From Streptomyces chryseus (GTDB taxonomy: Bacteria; Actinomycetota; Actinomycetes; Streptomycetales; Streptomycetaceae), in contig NZ_BMVO01000022.1 of NCBI RefSeq assembly GCF_014650755.1, positions 1 through 64,000 of the forward strand: a stretch of DNA of 64,000 nt, in the 5' to 3' direction. The position numbers were made by a program, and so were the translations under genes. Below, one piece after another: positions 42,449 through 50,646 of the stretch. Numbering within the stretch: position 1 is the first letter of the stretch; each line of letters starts with the position of its first letter. Under the pieces are notes generated by a model. The model worked only from the letters and a program-made list of their open reading frames with translations, ran no database searches and was not told the DNA's origin.

Positions 42449-42856
42449 TCAGTACAGCGACCAGCCCCGGCCGTCGTGGCGGGACTTCTTGCCGCCGTCG
42501 CCCTGCGGCGTACGGCGTTCCTCGTCGATCCGGGCCTGCGCCTCGGCCATGCTCCGCTCACCCTCGGCGGCGAGCGCCTCGCGCTCGGCGTCGGAGAGCG
42601 CCGCCCACTTCTCGGCCATCGGCGCGGCCTGCGCGACGAGCTGGTCGGCATAGGCGGACACGCCCACCGCGTCCCGGAGGCTCGCGCGCCCCGACAGGAC
42701 CTCCTGGGCCATTTCCTTCAGGGCGTCTCCGCCGCGTCCCGAGGCGAGCTCCTCCAGGGATCCGCGCAGCACTCTCGCCTGCGCCGGGTCCTGCCCGCTC
42801 ATTTCGAGGAATTCGGATTCGTCGACCTTCCTGGTCGACTCCGGGCCCTCGGCCAC
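42449..42856 (-). CDS. Helical hypothetical protein upstream of WXG100-like gene
   Basis: A protein of 135 residues, highly charged and predicted helical (FLEMSGQDPAQARVLRGSLE, MAEKWAALSDAEREALAAEGE) with a disordered C-terminus. No signal peptide or membrane span. GGGAGGG precedes the GTG. Its position as first gene of the WXG100-like unit suggests a chaperone or small helical partner; EspG/YbaB-like function is only a guess. I do not recognise it. Confidence 0.65.
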   Translation of the reverse strand: MAEGPESTRKVDESEFLEMSGQDPAQARVLRGSLEELASGRGGDALKEMAQEVLSGRASLRDAVGVSAYADQLVAQAAPMAEKWAALSDAEREALAAEGERSMAEAQARIDEERRTPQGDGGKKSRHDGRGWSLY

Positions 42857-42973
42857 GTGCCCTCCCGGTGCGCGGATCGCCGTCTTCTGTGCGGTCCGAC
42901 GCTACCGACTTCCCGGCAACGCTCCCCATGCGCTGCCGTCACAGAAGTGTCACAGGCCCCGCCGCCGCGGCAC

Positions 42974-43792
42974 TCAGGCCGGCAGCGTCAGCGACCACGC
43001 GTCCGGCCGCACCGTCCACGTCCGGGTCCGGACCGGGCCCGCGACCAGCGCGTCCGCCCGGTAGCGGAAGTCGGGGCCCGACACCGTCACCGCGAGCGCC
43101 CGCACCCGTACGTGCTCACCGCCCTGCTGCCGGATCACCACCTCGGCACGCCCGGCGCGCGAGCACACCGACACGTCCTCCACCGGCCGGTCCAGGTCGT
43201 TCAGCAGCACCCCGTCCGCCTCCACGCGCAGCCGGTACGTACGGACGGGCTGCGCGGGCGCGAACTGCGGCGCGGGCCGCACCAGCGTGCGGACCAGCGA
43301 GCGGCACGTCCCCCAGACGGACGCGGCGGCCGCCGCCTTCGACGGCGCGGCGGGGATCCGCAGGTCGCCCAGGACCACGCCGTCGCTGTCGTCCACCAGC
43401 AGGTCCAGCCGCCGCACCACGCCCTCCAGGACGGCGCGGGCCGCCGCCACCGCCCCTATCGGCACGCCCAGCGCCCGCGCGATGTCCACGGACGCCCCCA
43501 CGGGGATCAGCGCGAGCGCCCCCGCGCCCAGCTCCCTCTCCCGGTGCAGCAGGGCCACCGCGCGCAGCAGCGCCCGGTCGTCGCCGACGACCACGGGGCG
43601 GCGGCTGCCCCGGCGGGCGAGCGCCCGGGCGAACTCCTCGGGCCCTTCGGGCAGGCAGATTCTGGCGTTGGCGCCGGCACACAGGACGTCCTTGGCGATC
43701 CGTACGGACTCGCCGTCCGTACGCCGGGCGACCGGGTCGATGACCACCAGCAGCGGGTGCGCGGTGGTCGCGGCGGGCTCTGGAGCCGACAC
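42974..43792 (-). CDS. Degenerate diacylglycerol-kinase-like protein
   Basis: A protein of 272 residues with the DAGK/YegS-like fold order (HPLLVVIDPVARR, VVVGDDRALLRAVALL, LALIPVGASVDIARALGVP). The catalytic GGDGT loop of the family reads GDDRA, and the second motif GTGND reads VGASVD. Both nucleotide-handling motifs are altered, so kinase activity is unlikely or changed. The C-terminal beta-sandwich (VEADGVLLNDLDRPVEDVSV) is retained. The GTG at 43792 is preferred because AGGAAGGA lies 5 nt upstream. It is divergent from purA. Confidence 0.75.
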   Translation of the reverse strand: MSAPEPAATTAHPLLVVIDPVARRTDGESVRIAKDVLCAGANARICLPEGPEEFARALARRGSRRPVVVGDDRALLRAVALLHRERELGAGALALIPVGASVDIARALGVPIGAVAAARAVLEGVVRRLDLLVDDSDGVVLGDLRIPAAPSKAAAAASVWGTCRSLVRTLVRPAPQFAPAQPVRTYRLRVEADGVLLNDLDRPVEDVSVCSRAGRAEVVIRQQGGEHVRVRALAVTVSGPDFRYRADALVAGPVRTRTWTVRPDAWSLTLPA

Positions 43793-43827
43793 CTCGGTCC
43801 TTCCTCGGGTAGCATCTTTGTGCAAGA

Positions 43828-43853
43828 GCCCCTTGCGCTATTGCGCCAGGGGC
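43828..43853. promoter_or_regulatory. Hairpin in the purA/DAGK-like divergent intergenic region
   Basis: Eleven-bp arms (43828-43838/43843-43853) with one mismatch and a 4-nt loop. It lies just downstream of a TAGCAT box at 43811-43816 on the plus strand, so it would be near the 5' end of a purA leader. A known purine riboswitch is not recognised. Confidence 0.4.
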
Positions 43854-43957
43854 TTCGTCTATTCCGGGGCAACCGGTCCGACGGCTCAGTATCGGGTGTA
43901 CGCCGTACGTACGCCCCCTGACCTTGGACATGCCCCGCCCGGAAGGGGTGTACGCCT

Positions 43958-45241
43958 GTGCCCGCACTTGTGCTGCTCGGTGCTCAGTGGGGTGACGAAG
44001 GCAAGGGAAAGGCCACCGACCTGCTCGGTGGATCCGTTGACTATGTAGTGCGCTATCAGGGCGGCAACAACGCCGGCCACACGGTTGTCGTCGGCGACCA
44101 GAAGTACGCGCTGCATCTTCTCCCTTCCGGAATCCTCACGCCAGAGTGCACGCCGGTCATCGGTAACGGCGTCGTCATCGACCCGTCGGTCCTGCTCTCC
44201 GAGCTGAGCGGTCTGAACGAGCGAGGCGTCGACACGTCCAAGCTCCTGATCAGCGGCAACGCTCACGTCATCACGACGTACAACGTCACGGTCGACAAGG
44301 TGACGGAACGCTTCCTCGGCAAGCGCAAGATCGGCACCACGGGCCGCGGTATCGGCCCGACGTACGCGGACAAGATCAACCGCACCGGTATCCGCGTACA
44401 GGACCTCTACGACGAGTCGATCCTGACCCAAAAGGTCGAGGCGGCTCTGGAGATCAAGAACCAGCTGCTCACGAAGCTGTACAACCGCCGCGCCATCGAG
44501 GCCGGGCAGATCGTCGAAGAGCTGCTGACGCACGGCGAGAACATCAAGCAGTACGTCGCCGACACGACGCTGATCCTGAACAACGCGCTCGACGAGGACA
44601 AGGTCGTCCTGTTCGAGGGCGGCCAGGGCACGCTGCTCGACGTCGACCACGGCACGTACCCCTTCGTCACGTCGTCGAACCCGACCGCCGGCGGTGCCTG
44701 CACGGGTACGGGCGTCGGTCCGACGAAGATCAGCCGGGTCATCGGCATCCTCAAGGCGTACACGACGCGCGTCGGCGCCGGTCCGTTCCCGACGGAGCTG
44801 TTCGACGAGGACGGCGAGGCGCTGCGCCGCATCGGTGGCGAGCGCGGTGTCACCACCGGCCGCGACCGGCGCTGCGGCTGGTTCGACGCGCCGATCGCGC
44901 GGTACGCGACGCGGGTCAACGGTCTGACGGACTTCTTCCTCACGAAGCTGGACGTCCTGACCGGCTGGGAGGAGATCCCGGTGTGCGTGGCGTACGAGAT
45001 CGACGGCAAGCGCGTCGAGGAGCTCCCGTACAGCCAGACGGACTTCCACCACGCGAAGCCGATCTACGAGACGCTTCCGGGCTGGTCCGAGGACATCACC
45101 AAGGCCAAGACCTTCGACGACCTTCCGAAGAACGCGAAGGCGTACGTGAAGGCGCTGGAGGAGATGTCCGGCGCGCCGATCTCCGCGATCGGTGTCGGCC
45201 CCGGCCGTACCGAGACGATCGAGATCAACTCGTTCGTCTAG
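43958..45241 (+). CDS. purA: Adenylosuccinate synthetase
   Basis: A protein of 427 residues, the usual length. It opens with LVLLGAQWGDEGKGKATD, containing the GDEGKGK phosphate-binding motif and the catalytic Asp. Further motifs are GGNNAGHTVVV, TTGRGIGPTYADK and GPTKISRVIGILKAYTTRVG. It makes adenylosuccinate from IMP, aspartate and GTP in AMP synthesis. The GTG start follows GGAAGGGG. A hairpin terminator follows the stop. Confidence 0.97.
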   Translation: MPALVLLGAQWGDEGKGKATDLLGGSVDYVVRYQGGNNAGHTVVVGDQKYALHLLPSGILTPECTPVIGNGVVIDPSVLLSELSGLNERGVDTSKLLISGNAHVITTYNVTVDKVTERFLGKRKIGTTGRGIGPTYADKINRTGIRVQDLYDESILTQKVEAALEIKNQLLTKLYNRRAIEAGQIVEELLTHGENIKQYVADTTLILNNALDEDKVVLFEGGQGTLLDVDHGTYPFVTSSNPTAGGACTGTGVGPTKISRVIGILKAYTTRVGAGPFPTELFDEDGEALRRIGGERGVTTGRDRRCGWFDAPIARYATRVNGLTDFFLTKLDVLTGWEEIPVCVAYEIDGKRVEELPYSQTDFHHAKPIYETLPGWSEDITKAKTFDDLPKNAKAYVKALEEMSGAPISAIGVGPGRTETIEINSFV

Positions 45242-45261
45242 CGGTTGCCGCTCTGTGACGG

Positions 45262-45287
45262 AGGGCCGTGGCGTGTGCCACGGCCCT
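45262..45287. terminator. Bidirectional terminator hairpin
   Basis: Perfect 11-bp arms (45262-45272/45277-45287) with a 4-nt loop between convergent purA and the Ser/Thr kinase gene. Confidence 0.8.
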
Positions 45288-45306
45288 TCGTCGTGTCCGG
45301 GGGCCT

Positions 45307-47127
45307 TCAGCTCGACCGGTCGTAGGTGAGGGACTCGCCATTGACGGGGTTCACCCGGCGCAGGCGGCCGTCCGGGAGCAGCGTGATCTCGGTCGCCGCC
45401 CCCGGCGAGCAGGAGCTCATCGGCTCGCCCGTGGTGACCCGGGACGGGCCGATGCGCAGCGGGGCGTCGGGGCCGGCGGGCGAGGCGGACAGCTCCGCCT
45501 GGAAGACGCAGTGGTACGTGCCGCCGCCCGCGACGGGGCCGTCCGCCGTGAGGGACAGGACGGTGTCGCCGGCCTTGCCCTGCTGGAGGGTCAGCCGGCG
45601 GGTGCTGCGGCCGGCCCCGCCCTCCAGACTCCCGGTCCAGGTGCCCAGGTAGGCGGTGGGTATCGCGCCGCCGCCCTGGGGGGTGGGGGAGTCGTCGGTG
45701 GGGGCCTTGGGGTCGTCCTGGGTGGCGGGCGTGACGGGCGTGGCGGTCGGGGTCTGGGTGCGGCCCGTCCCGTGCTTCCGCTCGTCGCCCGCGTTCATGA
45801 ACGCGTACACCGAGCCGCCGGCGCCCAGCGCGACGACCAGCGCCACGGCCACCAGCGCGACGGTCGAGCGCCCGCTGCGGGGCGGCGGTCCGGCCGGCGG
45901 CTGGTAGGCGTACTGCGGGGCGGGAAAGCCGTAGCCGCCGGGCGGGGTGTGCGGGGTGTACGCCGCGTTCAGGGTCGGCGGTGGCGGCGGGAGCTGGGGC
46001 CGGGCGTACGGGGGCGCGGGGGTGTGCCCCACGACCGTCGGCGTCGCGTGCGGCGCGGGGCCCGGGGCGGGAGCGGCCGGCGCGGTGGGCACCGGGGGCC
46101 CGCCGTGCCGGGGCGGCTCCTCGGGCGCCGGGGGTCCGGTGTGGTGGGGCGGTCCGGCGGCGAGCGCCCCGGCGCCCGCCGGCCCGGCACGGCCGTTCAC
46201 CGGGCCGGGGCCGGGGGCGGGGTCGTCCGGGTCCTCGGTGTCCAGGAGCTCTATCGCGTGGCGGCCCAGCCGGGCCACCAGGGCCGCGGGGAGCCAGGGG
46301 TCGCCGCTGTCGCCGCCGCGCGTCTGTTCCAGCAGCTCGTCGAGCGAGGGGCGCGCGGCGGGGTCCTTGCGCAGGCAGGAGCCGATCAGGTCCTGAAGGC
46401 CCTCGGGGATGCCGTCCAGGGTCGGGGACTCGGTCGCTATCCGGTACATCAGGGCGTGCACCCCGCTGTCGGCCGTGCCGAACGGGAGGCGGCCCGTCGC
46501 CGCGTACGCCAGGACCGAGCCCAGGCAGAAGACGTCGCACGCGGGCGTGATCCGCTCGCCCCTGACCTGCTCCGGGGCCATGAAGCCGGGGGAGCCGACG
46601 AGGGCGCCGGTCCGGGTCAGGGCCGCCGCTTCGGTGACGGTTTCCAGGGCGCGCGCGATGCCGAAGTCGATGACGCGCGGGCCGTCGATGGTGATCAGGA
46701 CGTTGGACGGCTTCAGGTCGCGGTGGATCAGGCCGGCCGCGTGGATGTCGCGCAGGGCCTGGGCCAGACCGGCGCCCAGGATGTGCACCGAGCGCTCCGG
46801 CAGCGGCCCGTCGCCGGAGACGACCGTGTGCAGGTCCGGGCCGGCGACGTAACCGGTGGCGACCCACGGGACGGCCGCTTCCGTGTCGGCGTCGAGGACC
46901 GGCGCGGTCCACCGGCCGCCGACCCGTCTGGCCGCCGCCACCTCCTGGCGGAAGCGGGCGCGGAACTCCTCCTGCTCGGCCAGTTCCCGGCGTACCAGCT
47001 TGACGGCGACCGTACGGCCGCGGCCCGAGCGCGCCAGATAGACCTGTCCCATCCCGCCCGCGCCCAGCCGCGCCAACAGCCGGTACGCACCGATCTGCTG
47101 CGGGTCGGCCGGTCCCAGCTTCTCCAT
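45307..47127 (-). CDS. Receptor-type Ser/Thr protein kinase (PknB-like)
   Basis: A protein of 606 residues. The N-terminal kinase domain (1-~285) has Gly loop LGAGGMGQVYLAR, Lys in TVAVKLVR, catalytic loop IHRDLKPSNVL, DFGIA and GSPGFMAPEQ, all intact. A Pro-rich linker of about 150 residues follows, then a single membrane span near residue 430 (VALVAVALVVALGAGGSVYAF). The extracellular C-terminal domain (YLGTWTGSLEGG...) contains Cys residues and lacks PASTA repeats, so the ligand is unknown. The start ATG at 47127 is followed directly by the kinase domain. Confidence 0.92.
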   Translation of the reverse strand: MEKLGPADPQQIGAYRLLARLGAGGMGQVYLARSGRGRTVAVKLVRRELAEQEEFRARFRQEVAAARRVGGRWTAPVLDADTEAAVPWVATGYVAGPDLHTVVSGDGPLPERSVHILGAGLAQALRDIHAAGLIHRDLKPSNVLITIDGPRVIDFGIARALETVTEAAALTRTGALVGSPGFMAPEQVRGERITPACDVFCLGSVLAYAATGRLPFGTADSGVHALMYRIATESPTLDGIPEGLQDLIGSCLRKDPAARPSLDELLEQTRGGDSGDPWLPAALVARLGRHAIELLDTEDPDDPAPGPGPVNGRAGPAGAGALAAGPPHHTGPPAPEEPPRHGGPPVPTAPAAPAPGPAPHATPTVVGHTPAPPYARPQLPPPPPTLNAAYTPHTPPGGYGFPAPQYAYQPPAGPPPRSGRSTVALVAVALVVALGAGGSVYAFMNAGDERKHGTGRTQTPTATPVTPATQDDPKAPTDDSPTPQGGGAIPTAYLGTWTGSLEGGAGRSTRRLTLQQGKAGDTVLSLTADGPVAGGGTYHCVFQAELSASPAGPDAPLRIGPSRVTTGEPMSSCSPGAATEITLLPDGRLRRVNPVNGESLTYDRSS

Positions 47128-47213
47128 GGCAGCGCCACCCCTCCCCCGGAACGTCACCCCAACGTCACCCCGAGGATAGTGCGCCGGTACGACAAGGACG
47201 GGCGCCGAGCGGC

Positions 47214-47681
47214 CTACGGTTCCGTCACGGCCCCCACGGCCCCCACGGCCTCCAGGGCCGCCGAGAGCCGCTCCAGCACGCGTACGGTCTCGGCGAACTC
47301 CGCCTCGCCCAGTTCGGCCGCGAGCCGCGCCGCGAGCGCCGCGTGCCCCGGCTCGATCCTGCGCACCGCCTCCCGGCCCGCCTCGGTGGGCCGCAGCAGC
47401 TTGGCCCTGCGGTGCGCGGGGTTGGCGGCGTACTCCGCGAGGCCCTTGGTCACGAGCAGGTCGGCGATGCGCTGCACGCTCTGCCGGGTGATCCCCATGG
47501 TGCGGGCGATGCCGGCGACGGGCAGGGGCTCGTGCAGGACTGCGCCGACGACCTGCCACCAGGCGGCGGTCAGTCCGGCGGGGCGGGCCAGCTCCTCGGA
47601 GACCGCGAGGAACTGGCCGTTGAGACGGAAGGTGCCGAGCGCGGTACGGCTCAGCAGCTCCTGCTCCGGCGTACCGCTCAC
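47214..47681 (-). CDS. MarR-family transcriptional regulator
   Basis: A protein of 155 residues. The winged helix lies around IARTMGITRQSVQRIADLLVTKGLA, with the wing in NPAHRRAKLLRPTEAGREA. The GTG start overlaps the DJ-1 gene stop (GTGA), so the two are translated together. Two inverted repeats cover the promoter of the DJ-1 gene, the likely target of this repressor. The ligand is unknown. Confidence 0.9.
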   Translation of the reverse strand: MSGTPEQELLSRTALGTFRLNGQFLAVSEELARPAGLTAAWWQVVGAVLHEPLPVAGIARTMGITRQSVQRIADLLVTKGLAEYAANPAHRRAKLLRPTEAGREAVRRIEPGHAALAARLAAELGEAEFAETVRVLERLSAALEAVGAVGAVTEP

Positions 47682-48277
47682 GACTCCAGGACTTCCAGGG
47701 CGGAGGCGTCCGAGTCGTGGAACAGCCGGTACCAGGCGTCGAGCTTCTCGCCCTCGTACACGCCGAGCCGCGCGAAGACCTCGCGGGCCAGCGCGACCGG
47801 CTCGGTCGGCCCCGCGGTGATCAGCAGGCCGTCCTCGTCGGTGACCGCGTCCGCGTCGCGGTAGTGGTCGCCGCCCTTGTAGCCGGTGGCGGCGAGGTAG
47901 AAGGAGACGGCACTGGTGTGCGCCCGGGTGTCGAGCAGGCCCTCGCGCGCCAGGCCGGCCGTGGCGCCGCAGATGGCCGCCACCGGCACGCCCACGTCGA
48001 GGAAGGAGCGGGCCGTGCGGGCGAAGGGGGCGAGGTCGTCGGAGGTGTCCCACAGGCTCGCGCCGGTGAGGATCAGCAGCGCGCTGTCCTCGGGGCGTAC
48101 GTCGTCGAGCGCGAGGTCGGGCTGGACGCGGACGCCGCCCATCGTCGTCACCGGGGCCAGGGAGGCGGCGACGGTCCTGACGGTGTAGCCGTTCTGGGTG
48201 AGGAACGCCGTGGTGTGGCCCGTCTCCCAGTCGGCGAAGGTGTCGTAAACGGCGAGGTGCACGGTCTTGACTGTCAT
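47678..48277 (-). CDS. DJ-1/PfpI family protein
   Basis: A protein of 199 residues, flavodoxin-like fold. The nucleophile elbow is VAAICGATAGLA with the reactive Cys; the N-terminus VHLAVYDTFADWETGH is typical of the family. Members act as glyoxalases, deglycases, amidases or chaperones; the exact activity cannot be told. GAGGAGACGTC precedes the ATG. It is the first gene of a unit with a MarR repressor, so it is probably induced by a reactive small molecule. Confidence 0.88.
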   Translation of the reverse strand: MTVKTVHLAVYDTFADWETGHTTAFLTQNGYTVRTVAASLAPVTTMGGVRVQPDLALDDVRPEDSALLILTGASLWDTSDDLAPFARTARSFLDVGVPVAAICGATAGLAREGLLDTRAHTSAVSFYLAATGYKGGDHYRDADAVTDEDGLLITAGPTEPVALAREVFARLGVYEGEKLDAWYRLFHDSDASALEVLES

Positions 48278-48295
48278 GACGTCTCCTCAAGTCGA

Positions 48296-48330
48296 TGACA
48301 ATATGCTGTCATCATGACAGGCTGCTGTCA
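48296..48330. promoter_or_regulatory. Two tandem operator dyads over the DJ-1/marR promoter
   Basis: TGACA-N6-TGTCA occurs twice, at 48296-48311 and 48315-48330, with centres 19 bp apart. On the minus strand TTGACA (48331-48326) is a perfect -35 and CAGCAT (48308-48303) a -10 at 17-bp spacing. One dyad covers the -35 and the other the -10, so a bound repressor would block the promoter. Autoregulation by the co-encoded MarR protein is inferred. Confidence 0.7.
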
Positions 48331-48413
48331 ATGGGTCGGGCGGTCGACATCCTGCCCACCAAAGTGGCGCAGGACATACAAGGTGGCCATGTCGGCCCCC
48401 GCCGGCGCGTCTC

Positions 48414-48419
48414 TACGCT
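48414..48419 (+). promoter_or_regulatory. -10 box of leaderless transcript (class III aminotransferase)
   Basis: TACGCT starts exactly 12 bp before the ATG at 48426, and no Shine-Dalgarno is present. Confidence 0.5.
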
Positions 48420-48425
48420 GGGGCC

Positions 48426-49826
48426 ATGACCCCTCATGTCGACCCTTCCCCAAGCTCTCAGCTTCGTTCGAGCAGGGGAGGCCCCACTGCCGGCGCGGCC
48501 GTCAAGGCCGCGGACCGCGCGCACGTGTTCCACTCCTGGTCCGCCCAGGGACTGATCGATCCGCTCGCCGTCGCCGGCGCCGAGGGTTCGTACTTCTGGG
48601 ACTACGAGGGCAACCGCTACCTCGACTTCACCAGCGGCCTCGTCTTCACCAACATCGGTTACCAGCACCCGAAGGTCGTCGCGGCGATCCAGGAGCAGGC
48701 CGCGAAGCTCTCCACCTTCGCGCCCGCCTTCGCCGTCGAGCCGCGCTCCGAGGCCGCACGCCTCATCGCCGAGCGCACCCCCGGCGACCTCGACAAGATC
48801 TTCTTCACCAACGGCGGCGCCGAGGCCGTCGAGAACGCCGTCCGCATGGCCCGTCTGCACACGGGCCGCCACAAGGTCCTGGCCGCGTACCGCTCGTACC
48901 ACGGCGGCACCACCACCGCGATCAACCTCACCGGCGACCCGCGTCGCTGGGCCTCCGACAACGGCACCTCGGGCACCGTCCACTTCTGGGCGCCGTTCCT
49001 CTACCGCTCGGCCTTCTACGCCGAGAACGAGGCCGAGGAGTGCGCCCGCGCGCTCCAGCACCTGGAGGACACCATCGCCTTCGAGGGGCCGGCCGCGATC
49101 GCCGCGATCGTGCTGGAGACCATCCCCGGCACGGCGGGCATCATGACGCCGCCCCCCGGCTACCTGGCCGGTGTGCGCGAGATCTGCGACCGGTACGGCA
49201 TCGTCTTCGTCCTCGACGAGGTCATGGCGGGCTTCGGCCGTACGGGCAAGTGGTTCGCCGCCGAGCACTTCGACGTCGTACCGGACCTGATGACCTTCGC
49301 GAAGGGCGTCAACTCCGGCTACGTGCCGCTGGGTGGCGTCGCGATCTCCGGCGCCATCGCCGAGACCTTCGAGAAGCGCCCCTACCCGGGCGGTCTCACG
49401 TACTCCGGGCACCCGCTGGCGTGCGCCGCCGCCGTCGCCACCATCCAGGTGATGGAGGAGGAGCGCGTCGTCGAGAACGCGGCGGTCATCGGCGAGACGG
49501 TGATCGCCCCCGGTCTGCGCGCGCTGGCGGAGCGCCACCCGAGCATCGGCGAGATCCGCGGCACGGGCATGTTCTGGGCCCTGGACCTGGTCAAGGACCG
49601 CGAGACGCGCGAGCCGCTCGTCCCGTACAACGCCTCGGGCGAGGCCAACGCCCCGATGGCGGCGTTCGGAGCGGCCTGCAAGAAGAACGGCCTGTGGCCC
49701 TTCATCAACATGAACCGCACGCACGTCGTGCCGCCGTGCAACGTCACCGAGGCCGAGGCGAAGGAGGGCCTGGCGGCCCTGGACATCGCCCTGTCGGCTG
49801 CGGACGAGCACACCACCGCCGCCTGA
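48426..49826 (+). CDS. Class III PLP-dependent aminotransferase
   Basis: A protein of 466 residues. Fold-type I, subgroup II motifs include FFTNGGAEAVENAVRMAR, LAAYRSYHGGTT, IVFVLDEVMAGFGRTG and the Schiff-base Lys in TFAKGVNSGYVPLGG. Family members use omega-amino donors such as beta-alanine, taurine, GABA or putrescine; the substrate is not clear here. A GntR regulator follows. The first ~30 residues look disordered. Confidence 0.9.
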   Translation: MTPHVDPSPSSQLRSSRGGPTAGAAVKAADRAHVFHSWSAQGLIDPLAVAGAEGSYFWDYEGNRYLDFTSGLVFTNIGYQHPKVVAAIQEQAAKLSTFAPAFAVEPRSEAARLIAERTPGDLDKIFFTNGGAEAVENAVRMARLHTGRHKVLAAYRSYHGGTTTAINLTGDPRRWASDNGTSGTVHFWAPFLYRSAFYAENEAEECARALQHLEDTIAFEGPAAIAAIVLETIPGTAGIMTPPPGYLAGVREICDRYGIVFVLDEVMAGFGRTGKWFAAEHFDVVPDLMTFAKGVNSGYVPLGGVAISGAIAETFEKRPYPGGLTYSGHPLACAAAVATIQVMEEERVVENAAVIGETVIAPGLRALAERHPSIGEIRGTGMFWALDLVKDRETREPLVPYNASGEANAPMAAFGAACKKNGLWPFINMNRTHVVPPCNVTEAEAKEGLAALDIALSAADEHTTAA

Positions 49827-49947
49827 CGGCAGCAGTGACCGCGCGGGCGGGAGGCGACCTCCCCGCCGCCGCCCGCGCGGGAGTCTCCGGCGGGCTCCCG
49901 GCCGCACCGCCTATGGTGTCCGGAGCCATCCGAAGGGGAAAGACGCC

Positions 49948-50646
49948 ATGCCCGCGAGCGGACCTGTGACCCGCAACACCCTGCGGCAGCAGATAGCCGA
50001 CGCGCTGCGTGACGAAGTGCTCGCGGGGCGTCTGCGGCCGGGGCAGGAATTCACCGTCAAGCAGATCGCCGACCAGTACGGGGTCTCCGCGACGCCCGTC
50101 AGGGAAGCGCTCGTCGACCTCACGGCGCAGAGCCTGCTCGACTCCGACCAGCACCGCGGCTTCCGCGTCTGCCGGATCTCCGTGGCCGACTTCCGCGGCA
50201 TGGTCGAGGCGCGCTCCCTGATCACCGACGGCGTCTTCCGCAAGCTGGCCGAGAGCGGCTGGAGCGGCGCGCGCACGGACGTGCTCCTGGCCGTCCGGCG
50301 CCGCGCGGAGGAGGCGGCGCGCGCCGCCCGCGCGGGCGACCTCGACATCTTCATCGGGTACGACCTGCGCTTCTGGCACGAGCTCGGCGCCCTCGTGGAC
50401 AACCCGCACATCTGCGGCTTCCTGCACCGGCTGCGGTTGCGCTGCTGGGTCTTCTCCGTGCCGTACCTGCGGGGGGACCCCTCGCTCAAGGACCGGCTGT
50501 GGCAGGACCACGCCGAGGTCGTGGACGCGGTGACGCGCGCGGACGCCGAGGCGGTACGGGCGGTCATCGCGGCCCACCACGCGCAGATGCTCGCCTGGGC
50601 CGAGCACCTGGCGAGCGGTGAGCGGCTGGAGCGGCCGCAGCAGTGA
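49948..50646 (+). CDS. GntR-family regulator (FadR-type C-terminal domain)
   Basis: A protein of 232 residues. The N-terminal winged helix-turn-helix (LRQQIADALRDEVLAGRLRPGQ, IADQYGVSATPVREALVDL) is classical GntR. The helical C-terminal FCD domain (residues ~90-220) retains Asp/His positions (YDLRFWHELG, DHAEVVDAVTRAD, AAHHAQM) that bind a metal and a carboxylate ligand in this class. GGGGAAAG precedes the ATG. It overlaps the next gene by 4 bp (GTGA). It could control the aminotransferase upstream or the glycosyltransferase fusion downstream. Confidence 0.9.
   Translation: MPASGPVTRNTLRQQIADALRDEVLAGRLRPGQEFTVKQIADQYGVSATPVREALVDLTAQSLLDSDQHRGFRVCRISVADFRGMVEARSLITDGVFRKLAESGWSGARTDVLLAVRRRAEEAARAARAGDLDIFIGYDLRFWHELGALVDNPHICGFLHRLRLRCWVFSVPYLRGDPSLKDRLWQDHAEVVDAVTRADAEAVRAVIAAHHAQMLAWAEHLASGERLERPQQ

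Noticed and set aside
43811..43957. Purine riboswitch upstream of purA
   Set aside because: No conserved purine-aptamer elements can be recognised, only a simple hairpin.
43886..46912. A 1008-codon open frame on the minus strand
   Set aside because: It spans purA antisense and the Ser/Thr kinase in the wrong frame; the product is Arg/Pro-rich noise.
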